From positions 1 to 64,000 of the forward strand of contig QFXE01000001.1 in the NCBI GenBank assembly GCA_003349915.1: 64,000 nucleotides of DNA, written 5' to 3'. How positions within the stretch are numbered: the first letter of the stretch is position 1; every line of letters starts with the position of its first letter. The notes below the pieces were generated by a model, which was not told where the DNA came from, did not search any database, and was given only the letters and a program-made list of their open reading frames with translations. A program made the position numbers and the translations under genes. Below, piece after piece: positions 7,489-16,763 of the stretch. The DNA comes from an endosymbiont of Escarpia spicata (lineage in GTDB: Bacteria > Pseudomonadota > Gammaproteobacteria > Chromatiales > Chromatiaceae).

Positions 7489-10400
7489 CTAGCTTATCAG
7501 TCTATCGATCAGGACATCTATTTCGTTCACGCGTTCGATTGGGTCGGGCATATCCTGGATATACCTGAGTTTATCGCCACCATCCATTTTATACATCTGG
7601 GGACGGGTTTGGATCAGGCGGATCAGGTTTGCCGGATCGATTTTGGGATCTGAATCAAATAGCATACGCGCCCCTTTGGGTCCCGCTTCGATCTTGCGGA
7701 TTCCCAGAGGGTGGGCCCGTAGTTTGAGTTCGGTGATTGCAAAAAGATTCTTGGACGTTTGAGGCAGCAGGCCGAAGCGGTCGATCATCTCGACCTGTAG
7801 TTCGCGCAGTTCGTCATGGGTCGCAGCACTGGCGATCCGCTTATAGAGCACCAACCGGCTGTGCACATCCGGCAGATAGTCTTCCGGCAGCAGCGCCGCA
7901 ATGCCCAGCTCAATCTCGGTGCCGTGGTCCAGGGGGCGGTCGAGTGTCGGCTGCTCTCCCGCCTTGAGGGCTTTCACCGCCCGCTCCAGCAGTTCGGAAT
8001 AGAGGGTGAAGCCGATCTCGTTGATCTGACCGCTCTGTTCGTCGCCGAGCAGCTCTCCGGCGCCGCGGATCTCCATATCATGGGTGGATAGGGTGAAGCC
8101 GGCTCCCAGGTCCTCGAGGGATTCGATCGCCTCCAGCCGCTTCTTTGCATCGGCGGTCATCGCCCCGGTGGACGGAGTCAGCAGGTAGGCGTATGCGCGA
8201 TGGTGGGAGCGCCCGACCCGGCCACGAATCTGATGCAGTTGGGCCAGTCCGAGTTTGTCCGCCCGGTTGATGATCATGGTATTGGCGGTGGGGACGTCGA
8301 TGCCGCTTTCTATGATGGTGGTGCAGACCAGCAGATTGAAGCGCTGGTGGTAGAAGTCCCGCATGATGCCTTCCAGTTCGCGCTCACGCATCTGGCCGTG
8401 AGCCACCTGCAGGCGGACGCCGGGCAGTAGTCCCTCAAGCCGTTCCGCCATATTATCGATGGTGCTGACCTCGTTGTGCAGGAAGTAGATCTGACCGCCG
8501 CGCTTCAGCTCGCGCTGACAGGCCTCGGTAATCAAGGTGTCGTTCCACTGACTGACGAAGGTTTTGATCGGATGGCGCAGTGCCGGAGGGGTGGCGATGA
8601 TCGAGAGATCGCGCATCCCCGCCATCGCCATGTTGAGGGTTCGGGGGATCGGGGTGGCAGTCAGTGTCAGCAGGTCCACCTCACTGCGAAGGGCCTTGAG
8701 CTTCTCCTTGTGGCGTACGCCGAAGCGGTGCTCCTCGTCGATGATCACCAGCCCGAGGTCTTTGAACTTGATGCCCTCGGAGAGCAGCTTGTGAGTGCCG
8801 ACAACGATGTCGAGTGTCCCGTCGGCCAGTCCGTCGATGACCTTCTGCTGCTGTTTTCCGGTGCGGAAGCGGGAGAGACTCTCGACCTTGACGGGCCAGT
8901 CGGCAAAACGGTCGGCAAAGTTCTGATAGTGCTGCTGGGCGAGCAGGGTGGTAGGCACCAGCACCACCACCTGCTTGTTGCCTTGGGTGGCCATGAAGGC
9001 GGCGCGCATGGCAACCTCGGTCTTGCCGAAGCCCACATCCCCGCAGACGACCCGGTCCATGGGTTGAGGCGAAGCCATATCTTCCAGCACAGAGTCGATG
9101 GTTTGCTGTTGGTCCGGTGTCGTCTCGAACTCAAAGGTGGCGCTGAAGCTCTGATATTCGTCAGCAGGTTCAGGGAAGGCAACACCTTGGCGTGCGGCAC
9201 GGCGGGCATAGATCTCCAGCAACTCTGCCGCCACATCCCGAACTTGTTTTGCGGCCTTGCGTTTGGTCTTCTCCCACTGCTCTCCGCCGAGGCGGTGGAG
9301 GGGGGCGTTGTCGGGTGATGCGCCGGCATAACGGCTGATCATATGGAGTGTGGCAACCGGCACATAGAGCTTGTCGCCTTTGGCGTACTCCAGGGTCAGA
9401 AACTCGGTCGCGAGACCGCCGACCTCGATGGTCTGCAGTCCCAGATAGCGGCCGACACCGTGATCCTCATGCACCACAGGTGCGCCGATATGGAGTTCCG
9501 TCAGGTTGCGTACGATCTGATCCGGGTCGCGGGTCGCCTTCTGCCGCCGTCGTGTCTGCCGCACCTGCTCACCGTAGAGTTGGGTCTCGGTGATCAGGGT
9601 GATACCGCCCTCCTGCAACCAAAGCCCCTGTTCAATGGGAGCAACGGTCAGGGCGACAGGGTTTTTTCCATCAATAAATGACTGCCAACTATCCACCACT
9701 ATGGGTTTGATACCGAAATCCCGCAACGTGCCCAATAACATCTCCCTTCTTCCCGCACTCTCTGCCACGAAGAGCGTGTGGCCGTCGTTGGAAGAGAGGA
9801 AGTCCTGCAGCAGTGCTGCCGGGCGTTGGGCTCGCGTCTGTATGCCCAAAGGGGGGGGGAGTTGGGTGGCGAAGTTGGCGAATCCCGCATAACCTTTTTT
9901 TCGGCTGGAGATTTCGTGTCTCTGCACCGAAACCCCCGCCGGAGACTTCATGCGGGAGACCAGTTCATCCGTGGAGAGGTAGATTTTTTCCGCTGGCAAC
10001 AGTGGCCGTTCCAGATCGTGTTTCCTCTCATCGTAACGGCTTTTGACCTGCTCAAAAAAGCTGTCCGCCTGCTCCCGGATGTCCTCGGTCTGGATGAGTA
10101 GATGATTCTCCGGCAGGTAATCGAAGAGTGTGTTTGTGGTCTCGAAAAAGAGGGGAAGATAGTATTCAAGACCGCTGGGAACCTGCCCTTCCGAGACATC
10201 GCTGTAGATCAGGCTGCGTTGCAGGTCACCATCAAACTGATTGCGGTAGTTGCGGCGAAAGAGAGCGATGCCCGCTTCATCCAGGGGAAACTCCCGGGCC
10301 GGTAGCATTCTGATCTGATTAGTCTTTTCAAGTGAACGTTGGGTCTCCGGATCAAAGGTGCGGATGCTGTCCACTTCATCATCGAACAGGTCGATCCTGA

Positions 10401-10968
10401 AGGGCACGGGGTTGCCCATGGGAAACACATCCAGCAGGGAACCGCGAACTGCAAACTCGCCATGGGCGAGTACCTGAGAGACACATTGATAACCACTTCT
10501 CTCCAGGCGCTGGCGTGTCCTATCCAGATTGAGTTGTTGTCCCAGACCCACGATCAGGGAGTGGTGGTCGAGAAATGCCTTCGGGCAGAGACGTTGCATC
10601 AGCGTGGCGATCGGCACCAGCAGGATGCATCGCTCCATCTGTGGTAGACGGGAGAGGGAGAGCAGTCGCTGTGAGATCAACTCTGGGAGCGGGGAGAAGA
10701 GATCGTAGGGCAGTGTTTCCCAATCGGGGAAACTGAGCACAGGCAGTTTATCGTCTCCAAGGAAAAAAATGAGCTCCGCTTCAAGTTGCGCTGCCCTTTG
10801 CACCGTATCCACTGCGACCAGTACTACACCATTAAAAGCCCGTGCGGCGTTGGCGATGGCGAGCGCAGAACTGCCCCCATAGAGCTGCCCCCACTGCAGC
10901 TGTTCACCAGGCTTGGCTGGCAGCGTGGGATTAAAGAGGGCATGGCTATTGTCTTGTGCTACGGGCAT
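7489..10968 (-). CDS. mfd: Transcription-repair coupling factor
   Basis: 1159 residues from the ATG at 10966-10968 (a TTG at 10992 is in frame). A translocase that removes RNA polymerase stalled at DNA lesions and recruits UvrA. Order: UvrB-homology N-terminus, CarD-like RNA polymerase interaction domain ([12 protein letters not shown] ... [15 protein letters not shown]), superfamily-2 helicase with Walker [15 protein letters not shown] and Walker [10 protein letters not shown], helicase motif [11 protein letters not shown], and the C-terminal TRCF domain. Length and motifs are typical. A run of nine G residues on the + strand (about 9851-9859) encodes three prolines near the RNAP-interaction module and is a potential slippage tract. 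Confidence 0.97.
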   Translation of the reverse strand: MPVAQDNSHALFNPTLPAKPGEQLQWGQLYGGSSALAIANAARAFNGVVLVAVDTVQRAAQLEAELIFFLGDDKLPVLSFPDWETLPYDLFSPLPELISQRLLSLSRLPQMERCILLVPIATLMQRLCPKAFLDHHSLIVGLGQQLNLDRTRQRLERSGYQCVSQVLAHGEFAVRGSLLDVFPMGNPVPFRIDLFDDEVDSIRTFDPETQRSLEKTNQIRMLPAREFPLDEAGIALFRRNYRNQFDGDLQRSLIYSDVSEGQVPSGLEYYLPLFFETTNTLFDYLPENHLLIQTEDIREQADSFFEQVKSRYDERKHDLERPLLPAEKIYLSTDELVSRMKSPAGVSVQRHEISSRKKGYAGFANFATQLPPPLGIQTRAQRPAALLQDFLSSNDGHTLFVAESAGRREMLLGTLRDFGIKPIVVDSWQSFIDGKNPVALTVAPIEQGLWLQEGGITLITETQLYGEQVRQTRRRQKATRDPDQIVRNLTELHIGAPVVHEDHGVGRYLGLQTIEVGGLATEFLTLEYAKGDKLYVPVATLHMISRYAGASPDNAPLHRLGGEQWEKTKRKAAKQVRDVAAELLEIYARRAARQGVAFPEPADEYQSFSATFEFETTPDQQQTIDSVLEDMASPQPMDRVVCGDVGFGKTEVAMRAAFMATQGNKQVVVLVPTTLLAQQHYQNFADRFADWPVKVESLSRFRTGKQQQKVIDGLADGTLDIVVGTHKLLSEGIKFKDLGLVIIDEEHRFGVRHKEKLKALRSEVDLLTLTATPIPRTLNMAMAGMRDLSIIATPPALRHPIKTFVSQWNDTLITEACQRELKRGGQIYFLHNEVSTIDNMAERLEGLLPGVRLQVAHGQMRERELEGIMRDFYHQRFNLLVCTTIIESGIDVPTANTMIINRADKLGLAQLHQIRGRVGRSHHRAYAYLLTPSTGAMTADAKKRLEAIESLEDLGAGFTLSTHDMEIRGAGELLGDEQSGQINEIGFTLYSELLERAVKALKAGEQPTLDRPLDHGTEIELGIAALLPEDYLPDVHSRLVLYKRIASAATHDELRELQVEMIDRFGLLPQTSKNLFAITELKLRAHPLGIRKIEAGPKGARMLFDSDPKIDPANLIRLIQTRPQMYKMDGGDKLRYIQDMPDPIERVNEIDVLIDRLIS

Positions 10969-10992
10969 CTGGAAGGGCGCTGAAAAAAGCAA

Positions 10993-11428
10993 AATTATCT
11001 CATACCCCGGAGGATGGGTCAGGGGAAGTTTTTTCTGCCGCTATTACGGTAAACCCTTAGGATATGGCGGGGAACTTGATTTACGTCAATGATATTTATT
11101 AGCATCAATGTGAGGATCGTACCTGCGACAAAGATAAGAAAAAAATACGGATTTCGCGCAGCATGCGAAACCATGTAGTCCCTTGACTGCAGTATCACAA
11201 AGGGTTGGATGGGGTAGCAGTTCTCCCTGCCTTATTATTCTAAAAATTCACGGTTGACCGGGATGAGGTGTGTCCAATTACCTCTGACCCTGTTTTTGGA
11301 TAGCAGTTCCCTCTCTCTGGGAGTTGGGCTGTCACGCTGTTTTTTTAGTTCTGATTCTTTCGCATTCCTGATCAGGTTTCCGGCTACCGGAGTCGGAACT
11401 TTAATACCGCAATTGAAGGAGACTACAA
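10993..11428. other. 436-bp divergent spacer between mfd and the octaheme cytochrome gene
   Basis: No gene is supported here. It carries the FNR/CRP-like box at 11076-11089 and then over 330 bp before the cytochrome start, so the cytochrome transcript may have a long 5' leader or a second promoter. TTGACT at 11183 and TTGACC at 11254 could be -35 elements, but no convincing -10 lies 16-18 bp after either. Nothing else is recognised. Confidence 0.4.
11076..11089. promoter_or_regulatory. FNR/Anr/Dnr-like binding site upstream of the octaheme cytochrome
   Basis: TTGATTTACGTCAA matches the TTGAT-N4-ATCAA consensus of FNR-family regulators at 9 of 10 conserved bases. Such sites control genes for oxygen-limited or nitrogen-oxide metabolism. 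It lies 340 bp upstream of the cytochrome gene and about 110 bp from mfd. Assignment to the cytochrome is inferred from the function of that gene. Confidence 0.5.
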
Positions 11429-12868
11429 ATGCGAAAATGGTGGCTAATGGGGATTGGCGCCGCACTGTTGTTAACCCAAGGGTTTGCAATGGCTGCGGTC
11501 AAGGCTCCACCAAAACAAATGTCAGAAGAGACCAAAGAGTGCGTTAAGTGCCATAAGAAAAACAACCCCGGGTTGGTTCAGATGTGGGGTTCAAGCAAGC
11601 ACTATGGCGCCAATGTTGGTTGTTACGAGTGTCATCAAGCTGATGCCAAAGATGTGGATGCTTTCATTCACGATGACAAGAAAGTAAAGAAACATATCTC
11701 AATCATCGTTTCTCCGAAAGATTGCGCGAATTGTCATGAAAACGAAGAGAAAGAGATGACAGCGTCTCACCATGCGGAGGCTGGTAAGATCATGGGTTCT
11801 CTGGATAACCTGCTCGCAGAGGTTGTTGAGGGTGATATGGGCATGGTTACCGAAGGTTTTCCTGATGGTGTATCTGCAGCCGCAGTCGTTGGTTGCTGGC
11901 AGTGTCACGGTTCCCACGTGAAGGTACTCAAAGACGGTGCACTGGATCCGGCGACCTGGCCTAACACTGGTATCGGCCGAATCAATCCTGATGGTTCCAA
12001 AGGTACCTGTGCGGCCTGTCACTCACGTCATGCGTTTTCTGTAGCGCAAGCGCGTCAGCCTGAGAACTGCTCCAAGTGTCACATGGGTCCTGACCATCCT
12101 CAGAAGGAGATCTATGACGAGTCCAAACACGGCATCGCTTATCGCGCCAACCGTGAGAAGATGAACATGGATAACTCCAAGTGGATCCCGGGCGAAGACT
12201 ACTATGCAGCTCCAACCTGCGCCACCTGTCACATGAGTGAAACCCGTAAGCAGGGCATCACCCATAACGTAGGTGACCGTATCAGTTGGAACAACCGTCC
12301 TCCTGTCTCCAAGAAGCAGGGCTGGATAGAAGGCACCGTAGGCTGGGAAGATCGTCGTGACAAGATGAAAGATGTCTGTAACTCTTGTCATGAAGAGGGT
12401 TGGACTGAGAACTTCTATGTTCAGTATGACGGTCTGGTTGAACTCTACAACCGCAAGTATGGTAAGCCTGGTCTGAAACTGATGAAGGCGGCCAAGCCTT
12501 TGATCAAAGGTCCCAAGTTCTCCAACAAGATCGACTTTATCTGGTTCGAACTTTGGCACCATGAGGGACGTCGTGCACGTATGGCGGCTTCCATGATGGG
12601 TCCGGATATCACTCACTGGGAAGGTACTTACGATCTGGGTAAGAACTTCTATACCGAGTTGGTTCCTGAGCTGAAAGAGCTGATCGAACACGGCATGCAT
12701 GGTAGCGACGCTGACGTGAAGGCTGCAAAGAACCTTCAAAGGGTTCTGGCCGAGGTGCTGAATCACGATTCGCACAAGTGGTTCCTCGGCAAAATGAGCA
12801 AAGCTGATGCTGCAAAGCGTAAGGCCCGTCAGACAGAGTTCAAGAATCGTTACAAAGTTAAGCACTAA
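11429..12868 (+). CDS. Octaheme c-type cytochrome, hydroxylamine oxidoreductase (HAO) family
   Basis: 479 residues, exported by a signal peptide ending near AMAAVKA. Eight CXXCH heme motifs at about residues 38, 65, 99, 156, 194, 214, 264 and 317, followed by a helical C-terminal domain of about 160 residues. The spacing, the MGPDHPQKEIYDESKHG block after heme 6 and the SCHEEGWTENFY block after heme 8 are those of the HAO family. Members either oxidise hydroxylamine or, as in epsilon-proteobacterial Hao, reduce nitrite or hydroxylamine to ammonium. No cyt c554/cM552 genes are adjacent, so the reductive, ammonifying role is favoured but not shown. Whether the cross-linking tyrosine is present needs alignment. 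Strong AAGGAG site 8-10 bp before the ATG; monocistronic, with its own terminator. Confidence 0.9.
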   Translation: MRKWWLMGIGAALLLTQGFAMAAVKAPPKQMSEETKECVKCHKKNNPGLVQMWGSSKHYGANVGCYECHQADAKDVDAFIHDDKKVKKHISIIVSPKDCANCHENEEKEMTASHHAEAGKIMGSLDNLLAEVVEGDMGMVTEGFPDGVSAAAVVGCWQCHGSHVKVLKDGALDPATWPNTGIGRINPDGSKGTCAACHSRHAFSVAQARQPENCSKCHMGPDHPQKEIYDESKHGIAYRANREKMNMDNSKWIPGEDYYAAPTCATCHMSETRKQGITHNVGDRISWNNRPPVSKKQGWIEGTVGWEDRRDKMKDVCNSCHEEGWTENFYVQYDGLVELYNRKYGKPGLKLMKAAKPLIKGPKFSNKIDFIWFELWHHEGRRARMAASMMGPDITHWEGTYDLGKNFYTELVPELKELIEHGMHGSDADVKAAKNLQRVLAEVLNHDSHKWFLGKMSKADAAKRKARQTEFKNRYKVKH

Positions 12869-12903
12869 GTAACGTTCGACAAACGACTGTCTATTAAGAC
12901 GAG

Positions 12904-12939
12904 AAACCCTTCACCCCTTGTGGGGTGGAGGGTTTTTTT
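12904..12939 (+). terminator. Intrinsic terminator of the octaheme cytochrome gene
   Basis: A 14-bp stem with one mismatch (AAACCCTTCACCCC at 12904-12917 paired with 12922-12935), a TTGT loop, then a run of T. It lies 35 bp after the stop codon. Confidence 0.9.
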
Positions 12940-12968
12940 ATTGGTGCGCCAGACAGGGGCGCAGTGCT

Positions 12969-13122
12969 GTAGGTCCGGTTAGATGCGCACTGTGCCAAGC
13001 TTGAATTACGCTGCCTGATTTTCCGCGCATCGTAACCTGACGCTGTTTTGTCGGATTACGTCGCGCGTAAAATGTTGTACCAAGCTTCAGTTTTGTGCCA
13101 CTGCGCGTCTAATCCGACCTAC
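12969..13122. repeat. Large imperfect inverted repeat
   Basis: Arms of 21 bp at 12969-12989 (GTAGGTCCGGTTAGATGCGCA) and 13102-13122 pair with 18 of 21 matches. The interior also carries mirrored CCAAGCTT blocks near 12994 and 13079. It shares the GTAGG...CCTAC border style with the other dispersed palindromes in this window and has no coding capacity. Confidence 0.55.
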
Positions 13123-13156
13123 GTTGAATAGCAGCCCCCGCCGTGATTTGCCTATC

Positions 13157-13274
13157 GAGTGTCTGTCCGGAAACCCGTATCTAACCATAAAGAACACGAA
13201 GATAAGAGATTAAGTGACAATAAATTATCTTAGTGTGCTTCGTTGAAAAAAACCGTGTTTCCGGACGGACACTC
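13157..13274. repeat. Terminal-inverted-repeat element at the end of the BamE-like gene
   Basis: 18-bp arms at 13157-13174 (GAGTGTCTGTCCGGAAAC) and 13257-13274 with 17 of 18 complementary. The 82-bp interior is AT-rich with AACACGAAGATAA and its near-complement TTATCTTAGTGTGCTT. Such structures are typical of miniature inverted-repeat elements. The right arm reaches the stop codon of the neighbouring minus-strand gene. Confidence 0.55.
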
Positions 13275-13626
13275 ACTCATTCGGTGCCTCCCACCCCAGT
13301 ACCTTGCCCTCGTCGAACCAGACATAACTGTGGAGTTTGGAGGTTGGATGGTAGTACCAAGTGGTGAAAATCTGTTCCTCGACCCGACCAGGCTTGCCTA
13401 ACAGTTTCCGGGTGTCGTCGCTGCTCATCTCTTTCTTGATCCGTTGCCAGAGAATGGGATCTTTCCAACGGTTTTTTGAACCTGTCTCTTCCATGATTTG
13501 CTCAAGCGCAGTAACCCGGTTTTCCAAATCAGATATGCGCTGCTTCAGTGCCTTCTCATCCGCCAGCACCGGGTTGCAGATCAACACAGAGGCAACGGCT
13601 ACAATCAGTGTTTTCAATGACTTCAT
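13273..13626 (-). CDS. Small periplasmic protein with coiled coil and BamE/SmpA-like domain
   Basis: 117 residues from the ATG at 13624-13626 (preceded by GAG at a suitable distance); an ATG 18 bp upstream is possible. Signal peptide ending at VLADEK, then a short coiled coil (about residues 25-45, KQRISDLENRVTALEQI), then a domain resembling the SmpA/OmlA/BamE fold: MSSDDTRKLLGKPGRVEE ... TTWYYHP ... VWFDEGKVLGWEAP. There is no lipobox, so it is not BamE itself. Function unknown. The stop codon falls at the edge of an inverted-repeat element, so the C-terminus may have been reshaped by insertion. Confidence 0.65.
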   Translation of the reverse strand: MKSLKTLIVAVASVLICNPVLADEKALKQRISDLENRVTALEQIMEETGSKNRWKDPILWQRIKKEMSSDDTRKLLGKPGRVEEQIFTTWYYHPTSKLHSYVWFDEGKVLGWEAPNE

Positions 13627-13773
13627 GGGGTGCTCGTTACACATAGGTGAAAATTCATCATGGGAACCCTTGGGTTTTTTAATCAGGAAGATTAGTGCGG
13701 GTTCTGAACCCTGCCGAATGCAGGGTTCAGAGGAAAAAGATATGGTGTTTCTGTGCGTACTGGAGATGCCTTG

Positions 13774-14358
13774 TTAAGGCTTTGCACTATTAGGGGGGTG
13801 AGCGGCTTCTCCAGTCAATTGTCCGTGATTTGCTCCCATCACACTCTTTCCGTTATGCGCATCTTCCATATTCAGCGCGTCGATTTTTTTCTGAATAGCT
13901 ACCTTGTACTCCATCGCAAGTTGCTGCTTGGGATCCAGCGTCAATGCCTGGTCCAGCATTGCCATCGCGTATTCGAGGGCGCCTGAATGTTCATAGAGGA
14001 AGGCCAGGGAAATGAACAGTTTTGGATCTTCCGGGGAGAGGGTGATCGCATCCTGCATGGTGCGGATTCCATTACTATAGTCTTGCTTTAACACATAGAC
14101 TCCCATCAGTTTACGGTGAGCTTCCAGTGATTTGGGATTGTTCGCGATGACTTTTTTCAGGATTGCTGCAGATTGATCCAGCAACTCGGCCTTTTTAGGG
14201 GAGTCCATTTCCAATGGAAGTGCCTGGGAATAGAGCTTCACCGCTTCCGAGATTTCTGCATTATTTTTAGGGTCTTCAGCAGAGGCAGTTGCCGCTTGAG
14301 AAAGTGTCAGGGTTAGTGCAAATAGTGTGTGCGTAATGATTCCATAGATCGTTTTCAT
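13774..14358 (-). CDS. Secreted TPR-repeat protein
   Basis: 194 residues. Signal peptide ending near ATASAED, then about three tetratricopeptide repeats (residues about 60-165, with PKSLEAHRKLMGVYVLKQDY, PEDPKLFISLAFLYEHSGALEYAMAML and DPKQQLAMEYKVAIQKK), then a short polar tail. TPRs mediate protein-protein contacts, so a periplasmic assembly or scaffold role is likely, but the partner is unknown. Excellent AGGAGG ribosome site 6 bp before the ATG. Its neighbours on the same strand are the EF-G-like GTPase upstream and the BamE-like gene downstream. Confidence 0.8.
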   Translation of the reverse strand: MKTIYGIITHTLFALTLTLSQAATASAEDPKNNAEISEAVKLYSQALPLEMDSPKKAELLDQSAAILKKVIANNPKSLEAHRKLMGVYVLKQDYSNGIRTMQDAITLSPEDPKLFISLAFLYEHSGALEYAMAMLDQALTLDPKQQLAMEYKVAIQKKIDALNMEDAHNGKSVMGANHGQLTGEAAHPPNSAKP

Positions 14359-14504
14359 TACTTTCCTCCTATGCGAGCCTCTTTAATAAGGGCTTTGGTT
14401 GAATCTGAAAACTGAGTCTATACTAATTGCCGAATGGTGTCCGTTCAAGAATACTGATGTACTGACCAATCCACGAGTTGAGAACCGGGACAGCAGACGG
14501 AGAT

Positions 14505-14533
14505 ACGGCCCTGAAGCTGATGTTCAGGGCCGT
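14505..14533. terminator. Hairpin downstream of the EF-G-like gene
   Basis: Perfect 11-bp stem (ACGGCCCTGAA at 14505-14515 with 14523-14533) and a 7-nt loop. The T-rich side is on the + strand (TTTTAT), and the minus-strand side has no T run, so it may act as a processing hairpin or weak terminator for the minus-strand gene that ends at 14562. Confidence 0.4.
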
Positions 14534-14561
14534 TTTATAAGCTACAGAAGATCGTGATTGA

Positions 14562-16610
14562 TCAATGATCAGAGTTGGATTTACTTTCCTGCTTCAACTG
14601 CTGCTGGACATTTGCGGGTACCGCCTCATAGTGGCTGAACTCAATGCTATAGTTGCCTTCTCCGCCGGTGATCGCCTGCAGTTCGGTACCGTAGCTCTGT
14701 AGTTCTGCGAGAGGTACCTCGCCCTTAATGATGATTTGATTATTTCTGCCGCTGTCGGTGCCGCTGATATGTCCCCTTTTTCCGGACAGATCACCGGACA
14801 GATCACCCATGAATGCACCTGGTGTGGTGATCGAGATATTAACGATCGGCTCCAGAATGACAGGTATGGCCTGTTCAACCGCAGCGATAAAAGCCTTCTT
14901 TCCCGCAGTGGAAAAGGCGATCTCTTTGGAATCCACGGCGTGGTATTTTCCATCATAAATGGTTACCCGGATATCCTGCATGGGAAAACCTGCGATGGCG
15001 CCTTCACTGATTGCCTGCTGCACCCCTTTTTCAATTGCAGGAATGAACTGTCCTGGGATGGCGCCGCCAACCACTTTGTTGACGAACTCAAACCCACTGT
15101 CTCGCTTCATGGGTTCGATACGCAGAAATACCTCACCGAATTGTCCGGCGCCACCGGTCTGCTTTTTGTGCCGATGCTGATCTTCTGCGGGACGGGTGAT
15201 CGTTTCCCGGTAGGCAATGCTGGGCAGATGAGTTTCAACGTCTACGTGGTATTGATTGTGTAGTCTTTGTAGCAATACCTTCAAATGCAGATCACCGAGG
15301 CCCCGCATGATGGTTTCGTTGAGGGCTGTATTGTGCTCGACATGAAAACATGGATCCTCATCCTCCAGTTTGTGCAGGGCGTCACTCAGCTTCTGTTCAT
15401 CCCCACGCTTGGAGGGGCTGATCGCCAAGCCAAACAGCGGCAGGGGACATTCAATTGAGCGGAGGTGGAAATGGTCCTCGTCGTGCGAGTCATGTATGAC
15501 TGCATCGAAATGGATATCGTCGATCCTGGCCACAGCGCAGATATCACCGGGAATGGCTCTCTCCATCTCACTCTGTTCTTTACCATGCAGTCGTAACAGA
15601 TGGTTTGCCTTAAAGGGTTTTCTGGCGTTGCCGACGAATAGCTGGCTGTTGGGTTGCAGGGTACCCTGATGAACCCTGAATATTCCCAGTTTTCCACGAT
15701 AAGGATCGTTGATTATTTTGAAGACATGGGCCAGTGCATGCTTCTCCTGGTCGGTTGAGACCTCGACCGGGGTCATGTCTGCGCCTTCACCTTTCATGAA
15801 TTCTGGTGGATTGCCTTCGGTTGGGTCGGGCATCAGTCTTGCAAAGAATTCCAGCAGTGCATCAATCCCGGCCCCATTTTGCGCTGAGACAAAACAGACC
15901 GGGATCAGGTGGTCTTCGCGCAGTGCTTTTTCAAAGGGATCGTGTAACTGCTCAGGCGCCAACTCTTCACCCTGTTCGAGATAGAGCTCCATCAGTGCTT
16001 CGTCGACCTCAACGACCTGGTCGATGATGCGGCTGTGAGCCTCTGCAACAGACGAGAAGTCCGTGGCTTCTCCGCCCGGCTGAAAGAAGCAGTCGATCAC
16101 CTTGGAACCTTTCTCGGCAGGCAGATTGATAGGCAGGCAGTTGTCGCCGAATGTCTCTCTGAAACTCGCCATCAAGGCTTCAAAATCGACATCATCCTGA
16201 TCAATTTTATTGACGATGATGATACGGCAGAGATTGCGTCTTTTAGCGGCTTCCATCATGCGCAGGCTGACTGATTCGATACCGCTGCTGCCGTTGATCA
16301 CGATGCCGGCAGTCTCCACCGCAGGCAGGATGCTGATGCTGCGCCCGACAAAATCGGTATATCCCGGGGTGTCAATAATATTGACCTGTTTGCCTGCACT
16401 GCTTAAATGAGTGATAGCAATGTCAAGAGAGTGCGGAAATGATTGCTCCTGTTCATCATAGTCACAGACGGTGTCCCCCCGTTCGACACTGCCGGCGCTG
16501 CTGATGGCACCGGATTTCAGCAGGAGTGATTCGATGAATGTTGTTTTTCCGGATCCTGCATGCCCGACAAAAGCGATATTGCGGATGTCATGGGTGGCGT
16601 AGTTGGCCAT
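14562..16610 (-). CDS. Elongation factor G-like GTPase (EF-G paralog)
   Basis: 682 residues from the ATG at 16608-16610, which has a perfect AGGAGG 4 bp upstream; the frame extends 8 codons further but that start lacks a site. G1 GHAGSGKTT (residues 16-24), G3 DTPGYTDF and G4 NKID are intact, followed by EF-G domains II to V, including the QTGGAGQFGEVFLRIEP block of domain IV. The sequence belongs to the EF-G-like group that lies apart from ribosomal operons; canonical fusA would be next to rpsG and tufA. Members are ribosome-associated GTPases of poorly defined role (translocation back-up or recycling). Monocistronic here. Confidence 0.88.
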   Translation of the reverse strand: MANYATHDIRNIAFVGHAGSGKTTFIESLLLKSGAISSAGSVERGDTVCDYDEQEQSFPHSLDIAITHLSSAGKQVNIIDTPGYTDFVGRSISILPAVETAGIVINGSSGIESVSLRMMEAAKRRNLCRIIIVNKIDQDDVDFEALMASFRETFGDNCLPINLPAEKGSKVIDCFFQPGGEATDFSSVAEAHSRIIDQVVEVDEALMELYLEQGEELAPEQLHDPFEKALREDHLIPVCFVSAQNGAGIDALLEFFARLMPDPTEGNPPEFMKGEGADMTPVEVSTDQEKHALAHVFKIINDPYRGKLGIFRVHQGTLQPNSQLFVGNARKPFKANHLLRLHGKEQSEMERAIPGDICAVARIDDIHFDAVIHDSHDEDHFHLRSIECPLPLFGLAISPSKRGDEQKLSDALHKLEDEDPCFHVEHNTALNETIMRGLGDLHLKVLLQRLHNQYHVDVETHLPSIAYRETITRPAEDQHRHKKQTGGAGQFGEVFLRIEPMKRDSGFEFVNKVVGGAIPGQFIPAIEKGVQQAISEGAIAGFPMQDIRVTIYDGKYHAVDSKEIAFSTAGKKAFIAAVEQAIPVILEPIVNISITTPGAFMGDLSGDLSGKRGHISGTDSGRNNQIIIKGEVPLAELQSYGTELQAITGGEGNYSIEFSHYEAVPANVQQQLKQESKSNSDH

Positions 16611-16763
16611 GGTACCTCCTGTCAAAATATTCAAGGGTCTGATTCGACCCCCTATAATAAAGATTGCAAGAGTATACCAACGGGCCGCATGAGTTGAATT
16701 GAGTTCAGGCAGTTAATTGAGAGATATTCCGGGTATGAACAGAGAGAGTCGTGGCTGGAGCGC

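Larger units (their letters stand above)
12869..13272. other. Intergenic region with terminator and two inverted repeats
   Basis: 404 bp between the octaheme cytochrome and the convergent BamE-like gene. It holds the terminator at 12904-12939 and two separate inverted repeats (12969-13122 and 13157-13274). No coding frame is supported. Confidence 0.6.
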
